The position numbers and the translations under genes were made by a program. From positions 1 to 42,680 of the forward strand of contig JAJRWX010000078.1 of the NCBI GenBank assembly GCA_024276605.1: a DNA stretch of 42,680 nt, written 5' to 3'. Origin of the DNA: Planctomycetota bacterium. Lineage in GTDB: Bacteria > Planctomycetota > Phycisphaerae > UBA1845. This document shows, piece after piece, positions 13,594 to 23,145 of this stretch. The first letter of the stretch is position 1; each line of letters begins with the position of its first letter. Under the pieces are notes generated by a model. The model did no database searches. It saw only the letters and a list, made by a program, of their open reading frames with translations, and was not told the DNA's origin.

Positions 13594-16577
13594 TCGGGAA
13601 TCGGGGCGAGCACATTCGTTTACTTTTTGACACCGCCATGGAACTTCCGGCGGCGGATCGAAAAATATATTTACTCCAAGCTAGCGAAGGTGACACGGAA
13701 CTTGTTGAACAGGCGATGGCTTTACTCGCCTGTGCTGAAGAAGAAGATATCGCCCCCAGTCGCCCCATCATCACAGCTTCTATGCGCGGGCAAGCCTTAC
13801 ACGCCATGGGTGCTGCGACACCCACACACATCGGTCCTTATCGTGTGATAAAGAAAATTGGCACCGGTAGTATGGGAACCGTTTACCAAGCACATCAAGA
13901 TGCGTTGCAACGTATCGTAGCTATAAAATTATTACGTGCCAGCGTCTCTACGAACCGTATGCTCCGACGCTTTGAATTTGAAGCGCAAGCATTGGCGCAA
14001 TTAAGTCACGCATATATCGCCAAAGTTTTCGACGTAGGAACAACCAAGACCGTGGACGGATCGCAACCATATATTGCCATGGAATATGTGCAAGGTGTGT
14101 CGCTCAATGCGTATGCAGAAAACGCCCCACTAACCACACGGCAACGCATTTCTCTGCTCATTAAAATCTGCGGCGCCATTCATCACGCACACCAAAGAGG
14201 CATCATTCATCGCGATTTGAAGCCAAGTAATATTTTGATCGACCAGGATGGTCAACCGCGCGTCGTAGATTTTGGCGTCGCCCGTTCTGTAGATCATAAT
14301 GTCGAAGCCACCTCTCATGCTACAGAGATTGGCGAATTGGTGGGTACGCTGTCCTACATGAGTCCGGAACAAGCTTCCGGGCAACAGGGCATGATTGATA
14401 CACAAACAGACGTATATGCACTCGGCGTCATCGGATATGAACTCATCGCGGGACAACTGCCCTTCGATATAGACCAATTACCTCTCGCAAAAGCTGTAGA
14501 TATAATCACAAACAACACGCCAAAAAAAATCGGCACTATACATAATCACTTACGCGGCGATCTGGAACTCATTATTTCAACTGCCATGCAAAGAGATAAA
14601 TCGCTTCGCTACCAGTCCGCTTCCGATTTTGCAACTGATTTGCGACGCTACCAACATGACCATCCGATTTTGGCACGCCCCCCCAGCATCTACTATCAGA
14701 TGAGTAAATATGCCAAACGCCATAAAGCCGGGTTTACAGGTGCTATCGCAGTCCTGATGGCACTCATCTTAGGCGTCATGGGAACAACCTATGGATTCAT
14801 TCGCGCCGTTGAACAACGTACGATCGCGGAGGGACGATTACAGGAAGCACAGCAAGCCCAAGACGAATCTGAAATTGTCACCTCTCTACTTTCTCGGATC
14901 ATCGAGTCAGTCAACCCAAGGGATCTCGGTCGTGATGTATTAGTCTTGGATTTGCTCGACGAGGCTTGCCAAGGAATCAATGAAGACTTAACGACAAATC
15001 CATTAGTAAAGGCCAAATTGCATCAGACGATTGGCACCAGCTACTTTAGCCTTGGACAGTATGCTAATGCGGAGAAACAGCTTGAAAAAGCGTTGACCCT
15101 TCGTCGTCGAGAACTTGGCCGGCATCATTCGGACACGGCTGCGAGTGCTGCCCAACTGGCCTTGTTGTATATCGAATGTGATAGAAATAAGGAAGCCTTA
15201 CCGCTTGCTCAATATGCGTACTCGACCCTGAGTAGCTTGCTAGGAAAAAAGCATAAAAGCACTTTAGATGCCATGAATTCCATGGCGATGCTCTATTACC
15301 GTCAAAGGCAATTCGACAAAGCCGAGTCACTTTACAAAAATAATCTCACCCTGCAACGTGAGACACTTGGCAACGATCATACCGCTACGTTGGATACCGA
15401 GCACAATCTCGCGATTCTGTATTCAAATACCCAAAGATATGAAGAAGCAGAATCCGCGTTGCGCCATGTGCTCGAAAGGCACGTTGAAATAGTAGGAGAA
15501 AACCACCCGGATACATTGTCAACGTGGCAATCTATTGCAGATGTCCTGCAAAAACAACGCAAATTCGAAGATGCTATATCGATCACTCATCATGTGTTGG
15601 CCATACGCAAACGTGTACTTGGAGAGGATCATCCAAAAACGCTCATGTCTATGGCATACCTTGCAAATCTTTTCCTGAACACGGGCCAGTTAGCTAAAGC
15701 GGAAACATATGGACGTCAATTACTCCACATGAAGCAACAACTCATAGGCTCGGAAAATTCCAGCACTGCACAAGCGCTCAATCAGTTAGGCCTCATTAGC
15801 TTATCCAACGGTAAAATTGATGAGGCCGAAACTTTGTTTCTCAGGTCGCTTGAATTAAAGCGACAAAGGTACGGCGACGGGCACAAGAATACGTTAACTA
15901 CGCTGGGGAACCTAGCGCTCGTTTACACCGAACAGGACCGATACGACGAAGCCGAAGCTTTATACATCAAGGCGCTGGACATTCAACGACGCATTCTGGG
16001 GGAAAAGCACAACGACACTTTGACTACCCTGCATAATTTGGCGGGGCTGCGAATTCTTCAAAACCAACTAACCAAAGCTGAACCATTATGCTTAAAAACA
16101 GTGGCCTTAAGTCGAGACATGTTCGGCGACGAGCATCCCGATACGTTGAACGCTATTAATACACTGACCATATTGTATGAAAAACAGGGGCGTACGGAAG
16201 AAGTGGAGAAGATGTATCTTGAAACGATTGACATTCAAAAACGAATGTTAGGCCGAAAGCATGAACTCGTCTTAGCTTCCATGAACAACCTCGGCGATTT
16301 CTATAACACAATACATCGATACGCTGACGCCGAATTAGTATTACGCGACCTCGTGGAAACCAGTCGAAGCGTATACCGAAAGGAGCATTGGTATATCGGA
16401 GTCTTTCTCACAAAATATGGCCAGTCTCTGATAGGTTTGGAGCAATTTGATCAAGCTGTAGACCCCCTACTGGAGGCCCGCGATATCTTATCTAATGCCT
16501 TAGGTCAAAATCATCATCGCACTACCGAAGCCAATAAAGCACTAGAGCAAGCGCTACGTAACTGTAGCACTCCGTAG
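13590..16577 (+). CDS. Membrane Ser/Thr protein kinase with C-terminal tetratricopeptide repeats
   Basis: A 995-residue protein. Residues 1-60 are a helical segment of a type often found before such kinases. The kinase domain spans about 83-350: Gly-rich loop IGTGSMGTVY (90-99), Lys113 in AIKLL, catalytic loop HRDLKPSN (207-214), DFG (227-229) and SYMSPEQ (255-261), all intact. A single transmembrane helix is at about 381-404 (GAIAVLMALILGVMGTTYGF). The remaining 590 residues are about twelve tetratricopeptide repeats with a 42-residue period, of the kinesin-light-chain type, marked by recurring LGxxHxxTL. Topology would place the kinase inside and the repeats outside the cytoplasm. It is translationally coupled to the ECF sigma factor, its probable partner. 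Confidence 0.93.
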   Translation: MIGNRGEHIRLLFDTAMELPAADRKIYLLQASEGDTELVEQAMALLACAEEEDIAPSRPIITASMRGQALHAMGAATPTHIGPYRVIKKIGTGSMGTVYQAHQDALQRIVAIKLLRASVSTNRMLRRFEFEAQALAQLSHAYIAKVFDVGTTKTVDGSQPYIAMEYVQGVSLNAYAENAPLTTRQRISLLIKICGAIHHAHQRGIIHRDLKPSNILIDQDGQPRVVDFGVARSVDHNVEATSHATEIGELVGTLSYMSPEQASGQQGMIDTQTDVYALGVIGYELIAGQLPFDIDQLPLAKAVDIITNNTPKKIGTIHNHLRGDLELIISTAMQRDKSLRYQSASDFATDLRRYQHDHPILARPPSIYYQMSKYAKRHKAGFTGAIAVLMALILGVMGTTYGFIRAVEQRTIAEGRLQEAQQAQDESEIVTSLLSRIIESVNPRDLGRDVLVLDLLDEACQGINEDLTTNPLVKAKLHQTIGTSYFSLGQYANAEKQLEKALTLRRRELGRHHSDTAASAAQLALLYIECDRNKEALPLAQYAYSTLSSLLGKKHKSTLDAMNSMAMLYYRQRQFDKAESLYKNNLTLQRETLGNDHTATLDTEHNLAILYSNTQRYEEAESALRHVLERHVEIVGENHPDTLSTWQSIADVLQKQRKFEDAISITHHVLAIRKRVLGEDHPKTLMSMAYLANLFLNTGQLAKAETYGRQLLHMKQQLIGSENSSTAQALNQLGLISLSNGKIDEAETLFLRSLELKRQRYGDGHKNTLTTLGNLALVYTEQDRYDEAEALYIKALDIQRRILGEKHNDTLTTLHNLAGLRILQNQLTKAEPLCLKTVALSRDMFGDEHPDTLNAINTLTILYEKQGRTEEVEKMYLETIDIQKRMLGRKHELVLASMNNLGDFYNTIHRYADAELVLRDLVETSRSVYRKEHWYIGVFLTKYGQSLIGLEQFDQAVDPLLEARDILSNALGQNHHRTTEANKALEQALRNCSTP

Positions 16578-16646
16578 CAGGTTTTCCATGAAGGTTTTCG
16601 AGCTTCCATGCTACACAATCTGCGAGAATGCTATAAAATTGCACCT

Positions 16647-17513
16647 ATGATAGAAATCCCACCCTATGAAATCCATTCGATCATCACCGGGCACGTTAGG
16701 CTTGACGGCGGTGCGATGTTCGGCGTTGTCCCTAAAGTTTTGTGGGATAAGGTATGCGACGTTGACGAACACAATCGGATCTTGCTGGCAACTAGAACGC
16801 TCATAGCCATCGACCGCAAAGCCTCCCGACTCATCCTCGTCGACACCGGCTGTGGGACGAAATGGGATCCGATCGCAGCGGATCGTTTTGCTATCCGTTA
16901 TGACGAAAACGCGATACCGAATGCCCTGGCGAACCTGGACCTATCGACCGATGACGTCACGGATATCATCATCACACATCTACACTTCGATCATAACGGC
17001 GGGCTGACCCAATGGTACGACGAACCGGGAGAAGCAACGACACTGCGTTACCCCAAGGCCATCCATTGGCTTCACCGCAAGCACTTCGACCACGCCAGCC
17101 ATCCACACACCAAGGACAAGGCTTCTTTTATCAAAGCTGATTTCGCAGCCCTGGCCAGGGCAGATAATCTGCGATTCCTGGAGGGCAATCAACCCGAGTC
17201 TTCGATTGACGGGCTTAGTTGGTGGGTATCACACGGGCACACACCATTCCAGCTTCACCCGATCTTCGGAAACGATAGTAAACGGCTGATTTTTTGTGGT
17301 GACATTATCCCCACAATAGCCCATCTTCGACTGACATGGGTGATGGCTTACGATCTACGCCCGACCACTACGATAGCTGAAAAAGAATGGATAAACGGAC
17401 ATGGTGTCAGAGAGGGTTGGATATTGACGTTTCCCCACGATCCCACACACGGCGGGGTAGCCATCGATGGGACGGCGGCTCGACCTGTCGTATCCAACCA
17501 GATACAGCTCTGA
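16647..17513 (+). CDS. Metallo-beta-lactamase-fold hydrolase
   Basis: A 288-residue metal-dependent hydrolase. The zinc-binding motif THLHFDHNGG (HxHxDH) is intact, and further ligands are likely at SHGHTPFQ, CGDIIP and the late HDPTHGG. VDTGCGTKWDP is the usual strand before the motif. The start at 16647 (MIEIPPYEIH) is chosen because an earlier ATG at 16608 would only add a short extension I do not recognise from the family; that ATG does have GAAGG about 12 bases upstream, so it remains possible. TATAAA at 16633-16638 lies about 10 bases before the chosen ATG, which would make the mRNA nearly leaderless. The substrate is unknown; quorum-lactonase, glyoxalase-II-like and phosphodiesterase roles are all possible. 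Confidence 0.8.
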   Translation: MIEIPPYEIHSIITGHVRLDGGAMFGVVPKVLWDKVCDVDEHNRILLATRTLIAIDRKASRLILVDTGCGTKWDPIAADRFAIRYDENAIPNALANLDLSTDDVTDIIITHLHFDHNGGLTQWYDEPGEATTLRYPKAIHWLHRKHFDHASHPHTKDKASFIKADFAALARADNLRFLEGNQPESSIDGLSWWVSHGHTPFQLHPIFGNDSKRLIFCGDIIPTIAHLRLTWVMAYDLRPTTTIAEKEWINGHGVREGWILTFPHDPTHGGVAIDGTAARPVVSNQIQL

Positions 17514-17576
17514 CCCTTTGACTAACGCCCGAGACGACATCTTCAGACGAAGTTTAGGAACTTGAAATCACGGCAT

Positions 17577-17622
17577 AAAAAAAGCGGGGTTTGCAACTAT
17601 GCACAAACCCCGCCCTTTTTTA
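17577..17622. terminator. Strong bidirectional intrinsic terminator
   Basis: GCGGGGTTTG pairs with CAAACCCCGC, preceded by seven A residues and followed by CC and TTTTTT. It lies between the convergent hydrolase and lipoprotein genes, about 65 bases after one stop and 90 after the other. The A run on one side and T run on the other allow termination in both directions. Confidence 0.9.
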
Positions 17623-17710
17623 TTTCCAGTAATAACCGCCCAAACATCACCTACAGACGTTCATACGCCCTGAGGACTGGGAAAGTCATTCTGTCATTCT
17701 GTCCTATACC

Positions 17711-17920
17711 CTACGGTGTCGTAGTGGGTACGTTACCATCTTCGAACAGGTCGAAGACAGCATCATTGTCGAGTACGAATTCGTTGACGGCATAACCTAC
17801 TGCGTTCTGCAACAAGCGCTGTGGATTAAACCAACCACCCAAATTCAGGCAGCCACCACCTAAAACCATACCGCCAGCCAATACCGAAATCGCCAACGTC
17901 TTGAACTTAGTGATCTTCAT
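17711..17920 (-). CDS. Small lipoprotein, hypothetical
   Basis: A 69-residue protein starting at 17920 behind a strong AAGGAG. The N-terminus is a lipoprotein signal: MKITKFKTLAISVLAGGMV, then LGGGC as the lipobox, with the Cys at about residue 23. The mature part is only about 47 residues (NLGGWFNPQRLLQNAVGYAV, then a Phe/Asp-rich end FDLFEDGNVPTTTP). I recognise no family. The longer frame upstream of the ATG is rejected because the ribosome-binding site and lipobox fix the start. It is followed by a strong terminator and preceded by a leader that can form two small hairpins, so it is probably a single-gene transcript of some abundance. Confidence 0.7.
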   Translation of the reverse strand: MKITKFKTLAISVLAGGMVLGGGCLNLGGWFNPQRLLQNAVGYAVNEFVLDNDAVFDLFEDGNVPTTTP

Positions 17921-18609
17921 TCCGAAAATCTCCTTGAACTTAGCTGGGGCACTTACCCAGCACATTTGTCCTGCTACAGACGACCTCAATTCCATATCGG
18001 GTCGCCAAATCCGTTTACACAATTTGCGGCGGAATCCTCCGCCAGGGACTCATATAGAAACGTATCCGAATAACGTTGCGTTTATTCTAACTGACCGCGC
18101 TCATATGCCAGAACCACTCAACGTCTTCTTTAGACATCCTAACCAAAACCGCGCCAATCCCTATAAACAACCAGGGCACAGCAACTATAGCATGTTCGCC
18201 ATTATCGGAAAAGCGATGCTTTGATCGTTAACGCTTTTCTAACAACAACGCAACAGCAACACAAGCTGCAAGCTCAACCAAAACCATTAAGCTGCCAAAC
18301 GCCAACCGTCTCAGTCAAACTGGGCGGTAAAAATGCCACACTCACCGCAGTCTGTCAAGACTTTTTTCTAGGAACTTCAAAAAAAACGCTACGTGAGCTG
18401 TTGACCTGGGCCATAATTCCGTTACATAATAGGCTAGAAAGATGCGTGTGAATCGTCTTTAGGGGATGCAAGAACCAATCTTTTCCAACCCATAGGTTCG
18501 ACCCCATAAGCCATTAAAAACAATAAGGTTACGAGCAATTGGCCAAGGATTCAATTCGGAGCATTGGCCATGAATTGACTCAACCATCCTATTAGGTAAT
18601 GAGCCATTT
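17921..18609. other. Divergent intergenic region upstream of rho
   Basis: About 690 bases between the lipoprotein and rho. Near the lipoprotein, GCTGGG/CCCAGC (17943-17961) and GGCGGA/TCCGCC (18028-18043) are small inverted repeats that would lie in its mRNA leader. A promoter-like pair for rho lies at 18401-18430. An open frame at 18221-18451 has no ribosome-binding site and no recognisable protein. The rest shows nothing. Confidence 0.4.
18401..18430 (+). promoter_or_regulatory. Likely sigma-70-type promoter of rho
   Basis: TTGACC and CATAAT are separated by 18 bases, close to the TTGACA-N17-TATAAT consensus. Transcription from here would give a leader of about 170 bases before the rho ATG. 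Long leaders are usual where rho controls its own transcription, as in Escherichia coli; whether that happens here is inference. Confidence 0.5.
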
Positions 18610-19749
18610 ATGACGTCAAACGAGCCAATTAACACCGTCCAGGGAATTTTTGAGCCTCAAGGGAAAAATGGGGGAATCTTACGCTCCATTCAACGAAACC
18701 TTCAAATTACAAGCAGCGACGTATCTGTTCCGCAAACGCTTTTGGCAAAAGCTGGATTGCGAGGGGGAGAATGGGTGACCGGCGCCGTCACACCATCAAA
18801 CAACAAACGCAGTTCGCGACCAAAACTTAATGAAATCACGCATGTTTTGGATATGCCGGTTGACGACTATCTGGACTTAAAGCATTTCGATTCACTTACT
18901 GCGATCAATCCGCAGCGGCAAATTCGGTTTGAAACACAGGACGGATCCATGTCTATGCGTATCGTTGATCTTCTTACACCCATCGGCTTCGGTCAACGCT
19001 CTCTCATCGCAGCCCCTCCGCGCACTGGAAAAACCGTGCTATTACAGCAATTATCAAACGCGGTAGCTATCAATCACCCGGAGGCCCACTTGATCGTTCT
19101 TCTCGTCGACGAGCGGCCCGAAGAGGTCACCGATATGCGACGATCCATCAACGGTGAGGTATATGCCAGCTCCAGCGACCACGACATTGCCAGCCATATT
19201 CGTATCTCAAAACTCGTTATGGAACGGGCTAAAAGACTAGTCGAAGCCGGTAGGGATGTCGTACTCTTCCTTGATTCGCTCACGAGATTGGGTCGTGCTC
19301 ACAACAACCACATACGCGGTGGAGGAAGAATTATGTCCGGTGGACTCGATACCAGGGCATTAGCGGAGCCAAAAGCTTTTTTCGGCGCAGCTCGAAATGT
19401 CGAAAACGGTGGATCGCTCACCGTTGTCGCCACCGCACTCATCGAAACCGGTAGCCGCATGGACGAGGTCATTTTCAGCGAATTCAAAGGCACTGGGAAC
19501 ATGGAAATGCTCCTTTCTCGCCACCTTGCCGACCGTCGTATTTTCCCCGCTATCGACCTCGCACGTTCGGGAACACGTAAAGAAGAGCAACTTCTCGACG
19601 AAAAAAACCTCGCAGCCAGCTATGAAATTCGCCGAACCCTGCTGGATAAAGACCCGGAACGAGGCATGGAACGCCTACTTGAAGTCATGTCCAAAACCGG
19701 TAGCAACAAAGAATTCATCGATTCCTTCGACAGCAGAAGATTCCGCTAG
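18610..19749 (+). CDS. rho: Transcription termination factor Rho
   Basis: A 379-residue Rho, the hexameric RNA helicase that ends transcription. The primary RNA-binding region is short: the chosen ATG removes any N-terminal helical extension, and the protein starts with a compact GGILRSIQRN segment. The ATPase core is complete: Walker A in APPRTGKT (134-142), Walker B in DVVLFLDSLTRLGRAHNN, the secondary-site Q-loop region with MSGGLDTRALAEPKAFFGAA, and the R-loop block VIFSEFKGTGNMEM. The C-terminal end (ERLLEVMSKTGSNKEFIDSF) is typical. It stands alone before rpsO-pnp. At 379 residues it is shorter than the roughly 420 residues of the Escherichia coli protein because the N-terminal domain is reduced. 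Confidence 0.96.
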   Translation: MTSNEPINTVQGIFEPQGKNGGILRSIQRNLQITSSDVSVPQTLLAKAGLRGGEWVTGAVTPSNNKRSSRPKLNEITHVLDMPVDDYLDLKHFDSLTAINPQRQIRFETQDGSMSMRIVDLLTPIGFGQRSLIAAPPRTGKTVLLQQLSNAVAINHPEAHLIVLLVDERPEEVTDMRRSINGEVYASSSDHDIASHIRISKLVMERAKRLVEAGRDVVLFLDSLTRLGRAHNNHIRGGGRIMSGGLDTRALAEPKAFFGAARNVENGGSLTVVATALIETGSRMDEVIFSEFKGTGNMEMLLSRHLADRRIFPAIDLARSGTRKEEQLLDEKNLAASYEIRRTLLDKDPERGMERLLEVMSKTGSNKEFIDSFDSRRFR

Positions 19750-20198
19750 AACAAGTTCTATCATCTCGTAGCAACCGATGCCCGATTTTGTTTCCCTAGT
19801 TTGGCGTGAAAAACGACATGCGTTGAGTGGAACCGCAATAATGAGATTGATTATGGACGTCCATCTTCGCATTCCACCTACTCGAAATAACATTCGTCAT
19901 TCCCGTGTAGGCGGGAATCCAGCAGCGATCCACCGTGCATACAGCATGAAACTGGGTTCCCGCCTACCCGGGAACGACGGATTACACGGGAACGATGGGT
20001 TCGTCCCCCTCAAACTATCTGGTCGGTAGACTTGCCAATTAGTCTGATTGTACATAGACTGGCAGAACTTAGGTGAAAAGAGACAATGGTAAATGTGTTG
20101 AAGGTTGGCCCGCAATGATAAGAAATAGTGGGCACTCGCAAGTTTTCAGTTCGATGAGGAATTCGCTCAAGACTAAAACGTAGGATGATAGGTTAGAT
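19750..20198. other. Intergenic region rho-rpsO with an inverted-repeat element
   Basis: About 450 bases. The inverted repeat at 19896-19978 is the only clear structure. No terminator is obvious after rho. The rpsO leader (about 20150-20198) has AGG near the start codon and no clear -10/-35 pair. Confidence 0.35.
19896..19978. repeat. Inverted-repeat element of the GTCATTCCCG type
   Basis: The left arm (19896-19922) begins GTCATTCCCGTGTAGGCGGG. The right arm (19952-19978) is its reverse complement with three differences over 27 bases. A 29-base spacer separates them. A third partial copy (CACGGGAACGATGGG) follows at about 19986. A single arm of the same sequence recurs at 32542-32568. Repeats of this look are scattered in many bacterial genomes. 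Confidence 0.75.
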
Positions 20199-20468
20199 AT
20201 GTCGCTATCGGTTGCAAGTAAAACAGAGATCATCGGTAAACATCGTAAGCACGATAAGGATACCGGCTCTCCCGAGGTTCAGATTGCTATCCTGACCACA
20301 AGAATTCAGGAAATCACTGAACATCTGAAATCCAGGAAAAAAGACCATTCAGCCCGGCTTGGCCTACTCAAGATGGTAGGACGTCGGGCTAGCTTGCTCA
20401 AGTATTTAACCAAAACCGATCGAAGTCGATACAAATCTATCGTCGCCAATCTAGGCTTGCGTAAGTAA
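20199..20468 (+). CDS. rpsO: 30S ribosomal protein S15
   Basis: An 89-residue S15, exactly the usual length; it binds 16S rRNA early in assembly of the central domain of the small subunit. Visible family features are [37 protein letters not shown], the [19 protein letters not shown] block that contacts rRNA, and the C-terminal [20 protein letters not shown]. It precedes pnp, the arrangement conserved in many bacteria. In Escherichia coli S15 represses its own translation by a pseudoknot; I have not identified such a structure here. Confidence 0.97.
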   Translation: MSLSVASKTEIIGKHRKHDKDTGSPEVQIAILTTRIQEITEHLKSRKKDHSARLGLLKMVGRRASLLKYLTKTDRSRYKSIVANLGLRK

Positions 20469-20664
20469 CGCAGGCTATGATGAATTGGCACCTGCCATGG
20501 TCTTTAGTCGTGTTACTTCAGTATGGCTTGGTGGCATGAAGGCGCGACGAGGTTGGCACTTGGCGAATGTAAATCGCTGTCCATAGTTACCCCATGGGCT
20601 ACTTGATGCTCATACCACATACGCAATACCCTCTTGTTTGATCACTTATGGAATAAAATTGTCG

Positions 20665-20690
20665 TTATTGACTGATATACCGAGTCATAA
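20665..20690 (+). promoter_or_regulatory. Small hairpin in the pnp leader
   Basis: TTATTGACT and AGTCATAA can pair with one bulge around a 9-base loop. It lies 55 bases before the pnp start. In Escherichia coli a leader hairpin cut by RNase III mediates PNPase autocontrol; a similar role here is only a possibility. TTGACT inside it could instead be part of a promoter. Confidence 0.3.
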
Positions 20691-20745
20691 CGTAGGTCTT
20701 AATGTTATCACTTTTAGAAGTTAGGAATATTTGGAACATAACACC

Positions 20746-22863
20746 ATGGCACATCACATTGTTGAGCGAGAAATAGGCGGGCGTACATTACGCATTGAAA
20801 CCGGTAAAATTGCCAAACAAGCTGCCGGAGCAGTCTTTGTTACTTATGGCGAATCAGTGGCATTCGTCGCTGTCGTCACCGGCTCACCACGACCGGGCAT
20901 CGATTTTTTTCCCCTCACAGTGGACTACCGGGAAAAAACGTACGCCGCAGGGAAATTCCCGGGCGGATTTTTCAAGCGCGAAGCCAGACCTTCCCAAAAG
21001 GAAATTCTGACTATGCGCATGATCGATCGCCCCATGCGCCCGTTATTTCCTAAAGCCTTCAAAGACGAGGTGCTTATCCAGGCGATGGCTCTGTCCACCG
21101 ACCAAGAAAACGATCCCGACATCCTGGCGATGATCGGCGCATCAGCGGCGGTATCCATTTCACCGCTTCCGTTTAATGGACCATCCGCCTCCGTTCGCGT
21201 GGGTTATATCGAGGGCAAGTACATCATCAATCCTACCATTGAACAGTTGGAATACAGCGAAATGGAATGCGTCCTCGCCGGCCATAAAGACTCGGTCAAC
21301 ATGGTCGAGATCGGCGCTACGGAGCTTTCCGAGGATGTCATCGCCGGTGCCATCGAGTTTGGCCATAAATCGATTGTCACGATATGCGAGATGATTACCG
21401 AGTTGCAAGAAAAGGCCGGCAAACCTGTAGAATGGACCCCGCCTCCTTCAACTGACGATCTTAAAGCGGAATTAAACAATAAATTCGGCACGGCACTACG
21501 GGAAGCACGCAATACACCCGGTAAACAAGATCGATACGCAGCCGTCAAAGCTGTCTATAACAGCGCCAAAGAGGCGTATTGCCCAGAAGGAGAAACATCC
21601 GAGCATGATTGGAACACCATTCGTGACCTACTCGACATCATCGAAGGCGAGATCGTCGCCGAGTTGTGCGTAGTCGAAGGTAAGCGTTCGGACGGTCGAT
21701 CCGCGACCGATCTAAGGGCCATCGAAACAGAAGTTGGTGTGCTACCACGAGTTCACGGCTCTGCTTTGTTCCAACGCGGTGAAACGCAAGCACTATGCAT
21801 CATTACCCTGGGCACCCGTCGGGATGAGCAGTTTGTCGACGGACTTGCAGACGAATACAGCAAAAAATTCATGCTCCATTACAACTTTCCGCCGCTGTGT
21901 ACCGGCGAGGTCAAGCGCGTCGGCGCCACGTCACGTAGGGAAATTGGCCACGGAAACCTGGCTGAAAAATCACTGCAATATGTACTTCCCACCCCGGAAA
22001 AGTTCCCCTATACCATTCGCATCGTCTCGGAAATCATGGAATCCAACGGATCAAGCTCGATGGCTTCGGTCTGTGGCGGCTGCATGGCCCTTATGGACGC
22101 CGGCGTGCCCATCAAACAACCGGTCGCCGGTATTTCAATCGGCGCATTTGAGCATGACGGACAATACAAACTTATTGTGGACATTCTCGGTGAAGAAGAT
22201 CACTTCGGTGAAATGGACTTTAAGGTCGCAGGCACTCAGCGTGGTATCACAGCCATACAACTGGACCTCAAGGGTCACGGCATTTCGCAAGAGCGTATCG
22301 TCGAAACTCTGGCGTTAGCGAAAGAAACCAGACTCAGCATTCTCAAAAGCATGCTTTCTACGCTGTCTGCACCAAGAAAAGAGACCAGCCAATATGCACC
22401 ATTTGTCATCACCACCCAGATAAATCCTGAGAAAATCGGCAAGGTCATCGGCCCAGGTGGTAAGTACATCAAGTCCATCGAAGCTGAAACGCACGCCACG
22501 ATCGAAATCGACGAGGACGGTAGTATCGCCATCTTCTGCATCGACAAAGCCGGTGGCGAGCGTGCGCTGGAAATGGTCGAAGCGGTAACTGCCGAGGTTA
22601 AAGTAGGCAAGACTTACACGGGTACGGTGAGCAGCGTGAAAGACTTTGGCGCCTTTATCGAAATTTCACCAGGACAAGATGGGTTGTGTCATATCAGCGA
22701 ATTGGACAACGATTACGTCAAATCCGCTGAAGATGTCATCAAAGTCGGAGAAAGCGTGCGGGTGAAGGTGATTGCTATTGACCCGCAGGGTCGTATCAAG
22801 CTATCACGAAAGGCCGTGCTTGTGGAAGAACGAGAAACGCAGGAAGAGGCTGTAGGATCATAA
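20746..22863 (+). CDS. pnp: Polyribonucleotide nucleotidyltransferase (PNPase)
   Basis: A 705-residue PNPase, a trimeric 3'-to-5' phosphorolytic exoribonuclease of the RNA degradosome. The start at 20746 (MAHHIVEREIGG) is preferred over an in-frame TTG 15 bases upstream because GGAA lies 9 bases before it. In order: first RNase PH domain (VAFVAVVTGSPRPG; KREARPSQKEILTMRMIDRP), a helical linker, second RNase PH domain (VEGKRSDGRSATDLRAIE; SNGSSSMASVCGG; DILGEEDHFGEMDFKVAG), KH domain (IGKVIGPGGKYIKSIEAET) and S1 domain (GTVSSVKDFGAFIEISPGQD). The C-terminus is short and without the usual long acidic tail. It follows rpsO at 277 bases. Confidence 0.97.
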   Translation: MAHHIVEREIGGRTLRIETGKIAKQAAGAVFVTYGESVAFVAVVTGSPRPGIDFFPLTVDYREKTYAAGKFPGGFFKREARPSQKEILTMRMIDRPMRPLFPKAFKDEVLIQAMALSTDQENDPDILAMIGASAAVSISPLPFNGPSASVRVGYIEGKYIINPTIEQLEYSEMECVLAGHKDSVNMVEIGATELSEDVIAGAIEFGHKSIVTICEMITELQEKAGKPVEWTPPPSTDDLKAELNNKFGTALREARNTPGKQDRYAAVKAVYNSAKEAYCPEGETSEHDWNTIRDLLDIIEGEIVAELCVVEGKRSDGRSATDLRAIETEVGVLPRVHGSALFQRGETQALCIITLGTRRDEQFVDGLADEYSKKFMLHYNFPPLCTGEVKRVGATSRREIGHGNLAEKSLQYVLPTPEKFPYTIRIVSEIMESNGSSSMASVCGGCMALMDAGVPIKQPVAGISIGAFEHDGQYKLIVDILGEEDHFGEMDFKVAGTQRGITAIQLDLKGHGISQERIVETLALAKETRLSILKSMLSTLSAPRKETSQYAPFVITTQINPEKIGKVIGPGGKYIKSIEAETHATIEIDEDGSIAIFCIDKAGGERALEMVEAVTAEVKVGKTYTGTVSSVKDFGAFIEISPGQDGLCHISELDNDYVKSAEDVIKVGESVRVKVIAIDPQGRIKLSRKAVLVEERETQEEAVGS

Positions 22864-23145
22864 ATATCGCGTTTTTAGACCCCATAGCATTGTATTTTTT
22901 GCCAGGCTCTTGACTTGTTCATCGAGCGAGGCGAGGATCACGCCGTGAGGTAAGTGCGTTTGGGGTGACTGCCGTTGGGTTATCGCGGTATCCCGATCGA
23001 TTTGGGCCGAATTATCGCGTGCACCACTCCAACAGTTTATGCGTTGTAGCTGGCTGGCATTTTGCCGGCTGTGGTGAGGTAAGGTCTTTAATATATGTAC
23101 CATGCACTTCGTTGTTTTAGTTGATCGAAGCGAAGGAGAGTGAAC

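Noticed and set aside
18221-18451. 76-residue frame upstream of rho
   Set aside because: No Shine-Dalgarno sequence; overlaps the likely rho promoter; no domain visible.
19896-19978. CRISPR-like array between rho and rpsO
   Set aside because: The repeats are inverted, not direct, and there are only two full arms and no regular spacers.
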